A stretch of DNA of 10,138 nucleotides from Acidobacteriota bacterium (GCA_027067895.1 JAMOUY010000144.1:1-10138); one strand, 5' to 3'. Counted from the stretch's first letter, positions 1-6,880 are shown. Notes: generated from the letters alone by a model not told the origin. Made by a program: numbers and translations.

Positions 1-284
1 ACATTTAAAATTTTTTCTATATATGGATAAAGATGGTTTGTTGGCAAAAACTCATATCGCCTTTTATCCAGCTTACTTAAAACGCAAGCACAAAATTCTT
101 GTCTGTTTGCATCAAATTCCAATTTGGTTTTATATTGTTTCCCGCATTCTTTTAAAGTCTTATCATATTCTTTTTGATAATTCGCAATATTTGTGGTTTC
201 TCTGTTTTTTGTTTGAACAATAGTTGTTGTTATCCCATTGCAACTAATTAAAAACAGAAAAACTAAAAAAGTAATCTTTCTCAT
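1..284 (-). CDS. Putative small lipoprotein, 3' part outside window
   Basis: An open frame starts at the ATG at 284-282 and runs off the left edge after 94 codons with no stop, so the gene is incomplete here. The N-terminus is a lipoprotein signal: two basic residues (R2, K3), a hydrophobic stretch and the lipobox LISC with Cys15 as the predicted lipidated residue. The mature part is polar and Lys/Glu-rich, with an isolated Cys (KECGKQ) and a CxC motif (EFCACVLSKL). CxC near the C-terminus recurs in small secreted proteins of unknown role, but I do not recognise this one. A GAGG Shine-Dalgarno lies 6 nt before the ATG. The gene is 30 nt downstream of the 302-aa gene and is probably its operon partner. 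Start and lipoprotein nature are well supported; the function is unknown. Confidence 0.72.
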   Translation of the reverse strand, partial: MRKITFLVFLFLISCNGITTTIVQTKNRETTNIANYQKEYDKTLKECGKQYKTKLEFDANRQEFCACVLSKLDKRRYEFLPTNHLYPYIEKILN

Positions 285-314
285 AGTCAACCTCACACAT
301 CAAACATCTCAAAG

Positions 315-1223
315 TTAATATAATTCCATAGATACTCCTCTGGAGTTGAGGATTTTGTTTTTTAATTTTTTGTTTAATTTTTCTTTTTTTTCAAAAGACA
401 AACTGTCATATTTTTCGTATATTTCACGCAATTGCTTCAGCCACAACGAGGATTCCTCTTCCGCAGGCAAATGAAATACTATTTCAATTTTCTTATTGCC
501 CTCAAACAAGCCGACAAGATTTTTAAATTCTTTGCGAGTTTTCAATTCCAATTTATACAGAGAGTATCCAAGAGGTGTTATGTCTTCCATAAAAAAGCCT
601 GTCTTTAAAAAATCATCGTCTATTTTTAATTTTCTTTGAAAAACATAATCTTTTTTTATAAACGGGAAAAGATTTTCAGGTATATGTCTTTCAATAAGCA
701 CAAAAGAGTTCACAATTTCATACTCAATTCCATTAACACTAACAATTTCAAATGTATTATCCCGCAAGTCATAATACTCAATTCTTTCACAGTATTTGTT
801 GTCAAACCTCAACTCGCTTTTCCCCAACTTAATAGACGAGACGCTTTCAAGCAACAATAACTTTTTATTTGCATAATCATAAAACCAGAAACCGGAACAT
901 TTATTTAATTCATTCCCGCAAGGTTTTACAAAAACATTGATAAATCCCAACTTTACAAGCACATATGAAAAACTTTTATTTAACAACTCGCTTTTGACAA
1001 TTTTCTGGCACTTTTCCAGTTTTTGCAATATCAGATTATCAACATAGTCCTGATAGGCAAGCATGGGGTTTATATGAATAAGAAAGAGCCTTTCCTGATT
1101 GGATAAATTAACACTGCTGTTTTTATTTGTTTTAGCAGTATTACTTTTGTTTATATCCTTTCCCATACCATGAAAACAAAAACAAATAATAAAAAACAAA
1201 AGTATAATAAAACTCCTTTTCAT
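315..1223 (-). CDS. Hypothetical secreted protein, 302 aa
   Basis: I do not recognise a family. The N-terminus looks like a Sec signal: K2-R3 followed by about 16 strongly hydrophobic residues (FIILLFFIICFCF), then a polar Lys/Asn/Ser-rich linker. No proper lipobox is present, so it is probably periplasmic, or anchored by an uncleaved signal. The mature region has four scattered cysteines (KLEKC, KPCGNELNKC, KYCERIE) and a Lys/Glu-rich C-terminus. No catalytic motif is visible. The start ATG overlaps the stop of the upstream 193-aa gene in the string ATGA, and a GGGGGAG Shine-Dalgarno lies inside that gene's last codons. The two proteins are therefore probably translationally coupled and made together. 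The downstream lipoprotein begins 30 nt after this stop. A role with its two neighbours in the envelope is inference only. Confidence 0.72.
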   Translation of the reverse strand: MKRSFIILLFFIICFCFHGMGKDINKSNTAKTNKNSSVNLSNQERLFLIHINPMLAYQDYVDNLILQKLEKCQKIVKSELLNKSFSYVLVKLGFINVFVKPCGNELNKCSGFWFYDYANKKLLLLESVSSIKLGKSELRFDNKYCERIEYYDLRDNTFEIVSVNGIEYEIVNSFVLIERHIPENLFPFIKKDYVFQRKLKIDDDFLKTGFFMEDITPLGYSLYKLELKTRKEFKNLVGLFEGNKKIEIVFHLPAEEESSLWLKQLREIYEKYDSLSFEKKEKLNKKLKNKILNSRGVSMELY

Positions 1224-1801
1224 TTTACTCCCCCGTTTTTATAATTCTTTGAGTGAACCACATCTCCCCTTATGGGGCCAACTATTGTTCCCCATCTTGC
1301 CTCTTTCAAACGCCATTTATCTTTTTTCTCAAAATAGAAATCCATCCATCTTCCCACTTTGTCTTCTTGAATATTAGCGCAGGATTCACACCTTAAAACC
1401 AACTCACGGAATGATTGAATTTCTACGGAAAAGGAAAAACTGTCCTGATAGCATTCCATATAGGATAATCCCATTCCCGCAATGTATGAGTTTAACCGGT
1501 CAAGATTGCTGTAAAATGTCGCATTGTATTTTTTCGGAAAAAGGTCTTTTATTTTTATTTTCCATTTTTTCTTTTTATAGATAACAGGGGCATATTCGGG
1601 GAGAAAAATTGTTTTATATTCTGACAATTCGTTTTCATGCCATTTTCCGTTTATTAAGTTGTCAAACTCTTCGGTATTAAACGCCTGACGCAAAATGTTC
1701 CTCAACTGATTTTCGCTTACAGGAACACTGTTTTTCAGCGTAAAATAGACAAAACCGCATACAATTAAAACAAAAACAACAATTATTTCTTTACCTTCCA
1801 T
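1220..1801 (-). CDS. Hypothetical membrane-anchored protein, 193 aa
   Basis: The function is not recognised. Residues about 5-22 (EIIVVFVLIVCGFVYFTL) form one hydrophobic segment after a short charged start. This suggests an N-terminal anchor with the remaining 170 residues outside the cytoplasm. LIVC resembles a lipobox but has Val at -1, so a signal anchor is more likely. The body is rich in aromatic and basic residues and carries a CxxC pair (RCESC). The C-terminal stretch (FYFEKKDKWRLKEARWG) resembles the last beta strands of NTF2-like or Tim44-like folds, but this is a weak impression. It is the first gene of the three-gene minus-strand unit. A GGGGGAAG Shine-Dalgarno and a TATAAT box lie just upstream, and the next gene overlaps it by 4 nt. 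Confidence 0.72.
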   Translation of the reverse strand: MEGKEIIVVFVLIVCGFVYFTLKNSVPVSENQLRNILRQAFNTEEFDNLINGKWHENELSEYKTIFLPEYAPVIYKKKKWKIKIKDLFPKKYNATFYSNLDRLNSYIAGMGLSYMECYQDSFSFSVEIQSFRELVLRCESCANIQEDKVGRWMDFYFEKKDKWRLKEARWGTIVGPIRGDVVHSKNYKNGGVK

Positions 1802-1805
1802 CTAT

Positions 1806-1860
1806 CTTCCCCCGTAAGGCTATTATATGAGATTTTTTTCTAATAAAATAGACGGGGAAG
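1806..1860 (-). repeat. Inverted repeat that could mask the Shine-Dalgarno on read-through RNA
   Basis: The arms CTTCCCCGT (minus strand, 1860-1852) and ACGGGGGAAG (1815-1806) are complementary over nine pairs with one bulged G. They flank about 36 nt containing the -10 box. The downstream arm is the Shine-Dalgarno of the 193-aa gene. RNA starting at the local promoter has little or none of the upstream arm, while RNA reading through from mtaB has both. No poly-U follows, so this is not a standard terminator. Confidence 0.45.
1822..1850 (-). promoter_or_regulatory. Promoter of the three-gene envelope unit
   Basis: Reading the minus strand, a perfect -10 box TATAAT occupies 1827-1822. No good TTGACA is found at 16-18 nt spacing; only T/A-rich sequence is there. 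The predicted start near 1815 would give a leader of about 14 nt that contains the GGGGGAAG ribosome-binding site. The hexamer is directly visible, but promoter activity is inferred. Confidence 0.5.
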
Positions 1861-1864
1861 TTTG

Positions 1865-3070
1865 TTAAACAGTTTTGCCTTTTGTTTTTGTCGGGGAGAT
1901 TATTTTCTCAATTTTAACGGTATATTGGTTTGAAGGAGTCAATAATTCGTTTACCTCAACCTGGATATAGTTGTCGGTGAGGATGAGGTTGGGATAGATT
2001 GCTATGCCCTGCCTTGTTTTGCCTGTAAACCTTTCGGCAAAGTTTTGCCTCTTTCTGTCAGACAATTCCCTTAAAGTTTTTACCCTTTCCTTTTTCTCCA
2101 ATTCATCAACCTGTCCGTCCATATCAAAGGCTTCGGTGCCTTCTCTCGGGGAAAAGGGAAAAACATGAAGGTAATCAAGGGGAATTTTTTCAACAAAATT
2201 CAATGTATCGTTAAAATCTTTTTCAGTCTCGCCGGGGAATCCGACAATTACGTCTGCCCCAATGCAGCAGTCTTTAACCTTTTCTTTCAACCTTTCAACC
2301 GTTTCCGCAAACTGCTTTACGGTGTATCTTCTCCTCATAAGTTTTAAAACTTTGTCGCAGCCGCTTTGCAGGGGAATGTGGAAGTGAGGCTGGATTGTTT
2401 TTGATTGCGCAAAAAAGTCTATTAAATCATTGTCAATCTCGTTTGAGTCAAGGGAAGAAACTCTTACCTTTATTTTTCCCCCAAACCTATTTTCAATCTC
2501 TTTGAGAAGGTCAATTATGCTTTTTCTCGGGGAAAAGTCGTGTCCCCACAAACCTAAATGAATTCCCGTTAAAACAACTTCTTTCTTTCCGTGGCTTTCA
2601 AAAAACTCTATCTGTTCCAAGACATTTTCAACCTTTACGCTTCTGCTTTTGCCTCTGAATTTAGGCACAATGCAGTATGCGCACTTTAAATCGCACCCGT
2701 TTTGTATGTAAATCAAAGGCCTTGCATGCTTTTTCTGGCTTGAAGGAAAAAAGGGAAGGTTTTGCAATTCGCCTATTTTGAATTTATCTTCCCCCTTTAA
2801 AAAAACCGTATTGTCATAATCCTTTCCCTCAACAAAGCAGCCGATAAAGTATTTTTTTGCCTCGGGGTTTTTGCGAATAATCTTTCGTAAGGTGTAAAAG
2901 CCTTCCTTTTCTGCCTTTTTCGTAACGCCGCAGGAATTTACAATTATAATGTCCGCCTCTTCAAAATTATCGGTTTCAAAAAAACCGGAGAGGATAAGGC
3001 CTTCCCTTATCCTCTCTGCGTCAAATTGGTTTAACTTGCACCCGAAGGTTTTTATAAAAAACTTACTCAT
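1865..3070 (-). CDS. mtaB: tRNA ms2t6A37 methylthiotransferase MtaB
   Basis: MtaB is a radical-SAM enzyme that adds a methylthio group to C2 of t6A37 in tRNAs reading ANN codons. The 401-aa protein has the family layout. The N-terminal UPF0004 domain supplies three Fe-S cysteines: C11 in TFGCKLNQ, C47 in NSCGVT and C78 in IGC. The radical-SAM CxxxCxxC is C126/C130/C133 in GCDLKCAYC. A TRAM-like C-terminal region follows at about 345-390. LTGIHLG (168-173), FHIPLQSGCD, GADVIVGFPGET and LHVFPFSPREGT fit MtaB better than MiaB or RimO, which differ at the LTGIHLG position. The length is close to typical for MtaB, if slightly short. It overlaps the upstream purE by 8 nt, so the two are co-transcribed and probably coupled. 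No clear terminator follows its stop. Bacillus subtilis YqeV is the characterised relative. Confidence 0.93.
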   Translation of the reverse strand: MSKFFIKTFGCKLNQFDAERIREGLILSGFFETDNFEEADIIIVNSCGVTKKAEKEGFYTLRKIIRKNPEAKKYFIGCFVEGKDYDNTVFLKGEDKFKIGELQNLPFFPSSQKKHARPLIYIQNGCDLKCAYCIVPKFRGKSRSVKVENVLEQIEFFESHGKKEVVLTGIHLGLWGHDFSPRKSIIDLLKEIENRFGGKIKVRVSSLDSNEIDNDLIDFFAQSKTIQPHFHIPLQSGCDKVLKLMRRRYTVKQFAETVERLKEKVKDCCIGADVIVGFPGETEKDFNDTLNFVEKIPLDYLHVFPFSPREGTEAFDMDGQVDELEKKERVKTLRELSDRKRQNFAERFTGKTRQGIAIYPNLILTDNYIQVEVNELLTPSNQYTVKIEKIISPTKTKGKTV

Positions 3071-3581
3071 TCAAAAATTCTTTTAACTTTTCGTGAACCT
3101 TTTTCTCCCTTTCAACAACAACCCTTTCAAAGTCTTTCCTGAAATCTTCAAGTTTTTTCGTAAGGTTTTCGTCGCTTAAAGCAAGCATCTGCACCGCATA
3201 CAATGCGGCGTTTTTTGCCCCGGCCTTTCCTATTGCCATTGTGCCGACAGGAATTCCGGAAGGCATCTGCAAGGTTGAGTAAAGGGCGTCAATTCCGTTT
3301 AAGGAAGAGGAGTTGATTGGCACGCCTATTACGGGAATTATGGTTTTTGCCGCAATCACTCCGGCAAGGTGCGCCGCCATTCCCGCACCTACAATCAACA
3401 CCTTAATTCCCCTGTCTTTCGCGTTTTTTGCATATTCAAGGGTTCTTTCAGGCGTCCTGTGTGCCGAAGTTACAATTACCTCAAAAGGCACGCCGAAGTC
3501 TTTCAATACCTTTGCGCTTTCCTTCATAATCTCAAAATCGGAATCGCTTCCCATCAAAATTCCAACAAGGGGATTTGCCAT
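3063..3581 (-). CDS. purE: N5-carboxyaminoimidazole ribonucleotide mutase PurE (class I)
   Basis: PurE converts N5-CAIR to CAIR in de novo purine synthesis in the cytoplasm. The 172-aa protein shows the complete family signature: GSDSD at 11-15, SAHRTP at 39-44 (H41 is the equivalent of the catalytic histidine), GAGMAAHLAG at 65-74 and the QMPSGIPVGT loop at 105-114. The AAHL form marks the bacterial class I mutase, which works downstream of PurK, rather than a class II carboxylase. The usual GGAAHLPG appears here as GMAAHLAG. The start ATG has AAGGAG 8 nt upstream. The gene opens a two-gene unit with mtaB (8-nt overlap) and is divergent from the HNH gene. No purK is in the window. The leader is only about 30 nt, so there is no room for a purine riboswitch. 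Confidence 0.96.
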   Translation of the reverse strand: MANPLVGILMGSDSDFEIMKESAKVLKDFGVPFEVIVTSAHRTPERTLEYAKNAKDRGIKVLIVGAGMAAHLAGVIAAKTIIPVIGVPINSSSLNGIDALYSTLQMPSGIPVGTMAIGKAGAKNAALYAVQMLALSDENLTKKLEDFRKDFERVVVEREKKVHEKLKEFLNE

Positions 3582-3619
3582 TTTTTTCGCTCCTTAAATC
3601 AATTTTTCAACACAAGAGT

Positions 3620-3647
3620 ATGATACCGATTTTTCCTTTTATATCAA
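3620..3647 (-). promoter_or_regulatory. Promoter of purE-mtaB
   Basis: On the minus strand, TTGATA (3647-3642) and TATCAT (3625-3620) are separated by 16 nt, close to the sigma-70 consensus. The predicted start near 3613 gives a leader of about 32 nt with AAGGAG at 3595-3590. Its -35 box stands 7 bp from the -35 box of the divergent HNH promoter. Confidence 0.65.
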
Positions 3648-3654
3648 GGGCAAT

Positions 3655-3683
3655 TTGAAAAAACAGTGCCTTTCTGGTATAGT
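3655..3683 (+). promoter_or_regulatory. Extended -10 promoter of the HNH gene
   Basis: TTGAAA (3655-3660) and TATAGT (3678-3683) have the ideal 17-nt spacer. A TGG directly before the -10 makes an extended TGn -10 element. The predicted transcription start is about 3690-3691, only 2-3 nt before the ATG at 3693, so the message may have essentially no leader. Confidence 0.7.
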
Positions 3684-3692
3684 TTGTTTGCT

Positions 3693-3995
3693 ATGGAATT
3701 TTTTATACCTGCTGACGAAGAACACATTAAAAGGGAAAAACAAAAAGCAAGGGAATTGAGAAAATCCCAGTGGTGGAAGAGAAAAAAATCCTCAGGAATA
3801 TGCTACTACTGCGGGAAAAAATTTCACCCTTCCGAATTGACAATGGACCATATAGTGCCCATTGCAAGAGGGGGGAAAACCGTTAAAGGAAACGTTGTGC
3901 CGTGCTGCAAGGAATGCAACAATAAAAAGAAATACATGCTTCCCATTGAGTGGGAAGAATATTTGAAAAAATTGAAGAATGAAACAGAAGAATAA
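3693..3995 (+). CDS. Small HNH endonuclease-type protein, 100 aa
   Basis: This is a stand-alone HNH-domain protein, probably a zinc-stabilised, metal-dependent nuclease acting on DNA. The N-terminal 33 residues are charged and helical. The HNH core follows: CYYC (C37, C40) as the first zinc knuckle, MDHIVPIARGG with D52-H53, N67 in KGNVV, and CKECNNKK (C72, C75, N76) as the second knuckle. That is the complete beta-beta-alpha-metal set, so it looks intact. I chose the ATG at 3693. A GTG in frame at 3666 lies upstream of the -10 box and would not be transcribed. No Shine-Dalgarno is visible before 3693, which agrees with a leaderless mRNA. The last 17 nt overlap the glycosyltransferase gene. 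The biological role is not known; no intron, methylase or phage genes surround it, so homing or restriction is not indicated. Confidence 0.85.
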   Translation: MEFFIPADEEHIKREKQKARELRKSQWWKRKKSSGICYYCGKKFHPSELTMDHIVPIARGGKTVKGNVVPCCKECNNKKKYMLPIEWEEYLKKLKNETEE

Positions 3996-5547
3996 ATACC
4001 TTCTGATTTTAATAATTTTCTGCATCTTTTCTTTTTTCTTTTTTGAAAACAGGGTGCCGTTTACCGAAACGTCGGACGCAAGGTATTCCGAAATTGCATA
4101 TGAAACCTTAAAATACGGGCATTGGCTTATTCCGACACAGAATAAAATTATTCACATTACAAAACCGCCTTTAACCTACTGGCTTACCGCATTGGGATAC
4201 AAAATCTTCGGGGTTAACGAATTCGGCGGAAGGTTTTTTTCCGGACTTTGCGGGACGGTTTCCTCAATTTTAGTTTTTTTCATTGCATTTATCCTGTTTG
4301 ATGACAACGAAACCGCTTTTTACTCGGGCATTGTCTTTGCCTCAACGCCATTGATTATTGGTGCGTCAAGAATCGTCACAACAGACGTCTTTCTTTTAAC
4401 TTCAATGCTTTTTTCCATTTACTTTTTTCTGCGATTTATTGAAGAAAAAAAAGAAACTCAACTTTACCTTTTCTGGATTTTTCTGGGAATAAGCGGATTT
4501 ATCAAAGGACCGCTGGGATACATACAGGTTATTCCAATAGTTTTGATTTATCTGAAAATTTTCGGAAAATTCAAAGAGGCAAAATCAATTTTCAAACCCT
4601 TTCCGGTAATTATCTCGCTGACAATAGGGTTTTGGTGGTTTATTTATATTTCGGTTAAAATTCCAAATTCGGTTCATTTTCTTTTAGGAAAAGAATTTGC
4701 CGCAAGATTTTACTCAAAAAATTTCGGCCACCCGAGACCGACTTTTCTCTATTTGAAAATATTGATTACAACCGCATACCCTTGGATTTTCATACTGCTT
4801 TTTTCCATTACGGATATTCTGAAAAAAATTAAAGAGCAAAATCAATATAAATTTCTGACAGCAATGTTTTTGTATCCGATAATTTTATTTTCAATTCCAA
4901 AAAGCAAACTCTCTCTTTACATACTGCTTTCGCTTGCAGGGCTTTCAATTTTAGTAGCAAGAATACTTGTTGAAAAAAAGAAATGCATATTCTTTACCGT
5001 TGCCGCAGTTTTTGAAATAAGCCTAATAGTAGCGGTTTTCTTTATAAAATCAATTCCGATAAACAACGGGTCAGCAGCACTGATTTTTGCAATAATAAGC
5101 GTAAACCTTTTAATTCTTTTTATAAAATCAAACAAGAAAAAGACAATTATAACCGGGGCAAAAATTGTTCTGACAATAATTTTAGTCATTTATACAACAT
5201 CTTTTAAACCCGAAAAATACTTTTTCACCATGAAAACAACGGCAAATTTTATAAACAAACTTTCCAAAAAGCCTGAAAAGGTTTACCTTGTCGGATTTAA
5301 TTCAAGAAGTTTCATACTCTATACCAAAATTCACCCTATTGAAACAAGGTTTGACAAAGAGTTTATTTATTCAGACCCCGAGACAAAAGAAGTACTAATC
5401 CATATTGAGGATTTAATGGAAATCTGGCCGAAACAAAAAAACTCGCTTCTCATTGTCTTAAAAAAACAATTAAATCTATACCTCTTTCTCTTTGACAATC
5501 CTCGCATAATCTTTAAAGATTCACGTTTTGTAGTGCTTTCAAAATAA
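3979..5547 (+). CDS. ArnT/PMT-like glycosyltransferase (GT39/GT83), polytopic membrane protein
   Basis: The 522-aa protein resembles ArnT-type enzymes, which move a sugar from a polyprenyl-phosphate carrier onto an envelope acceptor on the periplasmic side. A first TM at about 7-22 is followed by a loop with the hallmark acidic/basic cluster (E30, D33, R35 in TETSDARYSE), then TKPPLTYW at 61-68 with the conserved Lys-Pro. Further matches are NEFGGR (80-85), TTD at 134-136 and GFIKGPLG near 171-178. These match ArnT and dolichyl-P-mannose mannosyltransferase N-terminal halves. About a dozen hydrophobic segments continue to near residue 405, followed by a soluble tail of roughly 100 residues. 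The sugar and the acceptor (lipid A, protein or glycan) cannot be read from sequence. Its ATG lies within the end of the HNH gene, so it depends on that promoter. Lack of arnABCDEF neighbours argues against a dedicated Ara4N operon. Confidence 0.83.
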   Translation: MKQKNKYLLILIIFCIFSFFFFENRVPFTETSDARYSEIAYETLKYGHWLIPTQNKIIHITKPPLTYWLTALGYKIFGVNEFGGRFFSGLCGTVSSILVFFIAFILFDDNETAFYSGIVFASTPLIIGASRIVTTDVFLLTSMLFSIYFFLRFIEEKKETQLYLFWIFLGISGFIKGPLGYIQVIPIVLIYLKIFGKFKEAKSIFKPFPVIISLTIGFWWFIYISVKIPNSVHFLLGKEFAARFYSKNFGHPRPTFLYLKILITTAYPWIFILLFSITDILKKIKEQNQYKFLTAMFLYPIILFSIPKSKLSLYILLSLAGLSILVARILVEKKKCIFFTVAAVFEISLIVAVFFIKSIPINNGSAALIFAIISVNLLILFIKSNKKKTIITGAKIVLTIILVIYTTSFKPEKYFFTMKTTANFINKLSKKPEKVYLVGFNSRSFILYTKIHPIETRFDKEFIYSDPETKEVLIHIEDLMEIWPKQKNSLLIVLKKQLNLYLFLFDNPRIIFKDSRFVVLSK

Positions 5548-5568
5548 TTTTAAAAAAATGAAAAAAGT

Positions 5569-5607
5569 TTGAAACATTTTTCCCCGTATTACTGTATTAC
5601 AACAGTA
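5569..5607 (+). promoter_or_regulatory. Promoter and candidate operator of the gntR-ABC operon
   Basis: TTGAAA (5569-5574) and TGTATT (5593-5598, 18-nt spacer) are the best -35/-10 pair. Lying over the -10 is a dyad TACTGT-N6-ACAGTA (5590-5607), with a second ACAGT half-site at 5610-5614. GntR dimers bind dyads of this kind, so autorepression by the product of the first gene is the natural reading. The dyad is visible; binding is inferred. Confidence 0.6.
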
Positions 5608-5626
5608 GAACAGTTTGGAGGTAAGT

Positions 5627-5998
5627 ATGATGCTTGTAACAATCAATCAACACGGCAAAATCCCGATTTTCAGGCAGTTGATTCAGGAAATAAAAATGAA
5701 AATTGCCTCGGGGGAATTGTCGCCGGGCGATAAACTGCCATCTATCAGGGAATTGGCCGTATATTTAAGTTTAAACCCCAATACGGTAATGAAATCTTAT
5801 AGAGAACTTGAAAGGGAGGGACTTGTGAAAACAAAAATGGGAAAGGGAGTTTTTGTAAGCGAGAATTTAAACGAATCAACAATTAATCAATTGAAAAAAA
5901 ACATTCTCTTTCAAAAAATTGACGAAATGGTAAACACCGCAAAAATGCTTAATATTAAAAAACAGGAAATTATTGAAGAAATAAATAAAAGGTATTAG
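5627..5998 (+). CDS. GntR-family transcriptional regulator, YtrA subfamily
   Basis: This is a short one-domain GntR repressor of 123 aa. The winged helix-turn-helix fills the first 75 residues: IPIFRQL, a helix, SGELSPGDKLPSIRELA, the recognition helix in LNPNTVMKSYRELEREG, and the wing KTKMGKGVFV. A helical tail of about 45 residues, probably for dimerisation, takes the place of the large ligand domain of FadR- or HutC-type members. That architecture, with an ABC transporter immediately downstream, is the YtrA pattern known from Bacillus subtilis. GGAGG at 5617-5621 lies 5 nt before the ATG at 5627 and 8 nt before a second ATG at 5630; both starts are plausible. A TTG at 5615 overlaps the Shine-Dalgarno and is unlikely. 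The stop overlaps the AGGAGG of the ATPase gene, so the two are tightly linked. Confidence 0.9.
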   Translation: MMLVTINQHGKIPIFRQLIQEIKMKIASGELSPGDKLPSIRELAVYLSLNPNTVMKSYRELEREGLVKTKMGKGVFVSENLNESTINQLKKNILFQKIDEMVNTAKMLNIKKQEIIEEINKRY

Positions 5999-6007
5999 GA
6001 GGACAAA

Positions 6008-6868
6008 ATGGCTTTTTTACGAATTAACAATCTGACAAAGAGTTATCCCGCAAAAATCTTTGGAAACAAAAAAGTAATTGAAAACCTTACCCTTGAAATT
6101 GAAAAAGGAAAAATTTATGCGCTTTTGGGAAGAAACGGCGCGGGAAAAACAACCCTGCTAAACTGTGTTTTGGGGCTTTTAAATTACAAAGGAAACATTT
6201 ATTACAAAGACATTGAATTGAACAGAAAAACAATAAAAAACGCACTGAAAACAATTACAAGCGCGCCGTCCCCCATTGAAATGTTTCCGAATCTTTCGCT
6301 AAACCAATACCTTCCCTCATACAGAATGCTTTATCCGAATTGGGACGAGGATTTGTTCAACGAAATAAAAAAGTTTACCGAATTTGACTGGGACAAGCCT
6401 TTCAAATCTCTTTCAAACGGACAAAAAATGCAGGCAATTCAGGTTTTAACACTCTGCCCCTCTCCCGATTTAATCATCTTGGACGAGCCTTTGGGAGTTA
6501 CCGACCCTGTAATCAGAAAGTATTTTTACAAAACATTGATTAACATTATTGCCCAAAAAGAGACAACCTTAATTATCGCAACCCATTTGATAAACGAAAT
6601 TGAAAACCTTTTTGACACGGCAATAATAATGAAAAACGGAAAGATTGTTTTAAAAGATTCCTTGGACAATTTGCAGGAAAAATACAAAAAATTCATCCTT
6701 GAAAAAATGCCTGACAGAAAACTAAACGGCGAAGTAAACAGGTTTTTGGGAGAAAATGCAATTCTTAGCGAAGATGCGGAAAAAACAACGGAAGAGTTAA
6801 AGCAACTTGGAATTAAGCACAGTATTATTAACCCGACAATAGAAGATATTTTTGAAATATTCGCATAA
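6008..6868 (+). CDS. ABC transporter ATP-binding protein, YtrB-like
   Basis: This cytoplasmic ATPase probably drives the permease encoded next. Motifs of the 286-aa protein are Walker A GRNGAGKT (41-48), signature LSNGQ (135-139, consensus LSGGQ), Walker B LIILDE (155-160) with catalytic Glu160, and the H-loop histidine H193 in IATHLINE. About 70 residues after the core (KNGKIVLKDS onward) form the extra C-terminal region common in exporters of this class. Two oddities are seen. The Q-loop position, judged from the context before MFPNLS, holds Ser88 in place of Gln, and the D-loop reads GVTD rather than SALD. The catalytic set is otherwise intact. AGGAGG lies 5 nt before the ATG and overlaps the regulator's stop. 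Transported substrate is unknown; relatives act in antibiotic or envelope-stress responses. Confidence 0.93.
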   Translation: MAFLRINNLTKSYPAKIFGNKKVIENLTLEIEKGKIYALLGRNGAGKTTLLNCVLGLLNYKGNIYYKDIELNRKTIKNALKTITSAPSPIEMFPNLSLNQYLPSYRMLYPNWDEDLFNEIKKFTEFDWDKPFKSLSNGQKMQAIQVLTLCPSPDLIILDEPLGVTDPVIRKYFYKTLINIIAQKETTLIIATHLINEIENLFDTAIIMKNGKIVLKDSLDNLQEKYKKFILEKMPDRKLNGEVNRFLGENAILSEDAEKTTEELKQLGIKHSIINPTIEDIFEIFA

Positions 6869-6880
6869 AAGGAGGAAAAA

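Noticed and set aside
23..223. Plus-strand open frame of 66 codons at the left end
   Set aside because: It is antisense to the lipoprotein frame, which has a convincing lipobox and Shine-Dalgarno; this frame has neither.
3582..3641. Purine riboswitch or PurR site upstream of purE
   Set aside because: The predicted leader is about 32 nt, too short for an aptamer, and no PurR-like palindrome is visible.
3666..3692. GTG at 3666 as the start of the HNH gene
   Set aside because: It lies upstream of the TATAGT -10 box, has no Shine-Dalgarno, and the added residues (PFWYSLFA) are not HNH-like. The ATG at 3693 is preferred.
3693..3995. HNH gene as part of a homing intron or a restriction system
   Set aside because: No intron core, split gene, methyltransferase or phage gene flanks it.
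5615..5626. TTG at 5615 as the start of the GntR regulator
   Set aside because: It overlaps the GGAGG that serves the ATG at 5627 or 5630, so it cannot have that ribosome-binding site.
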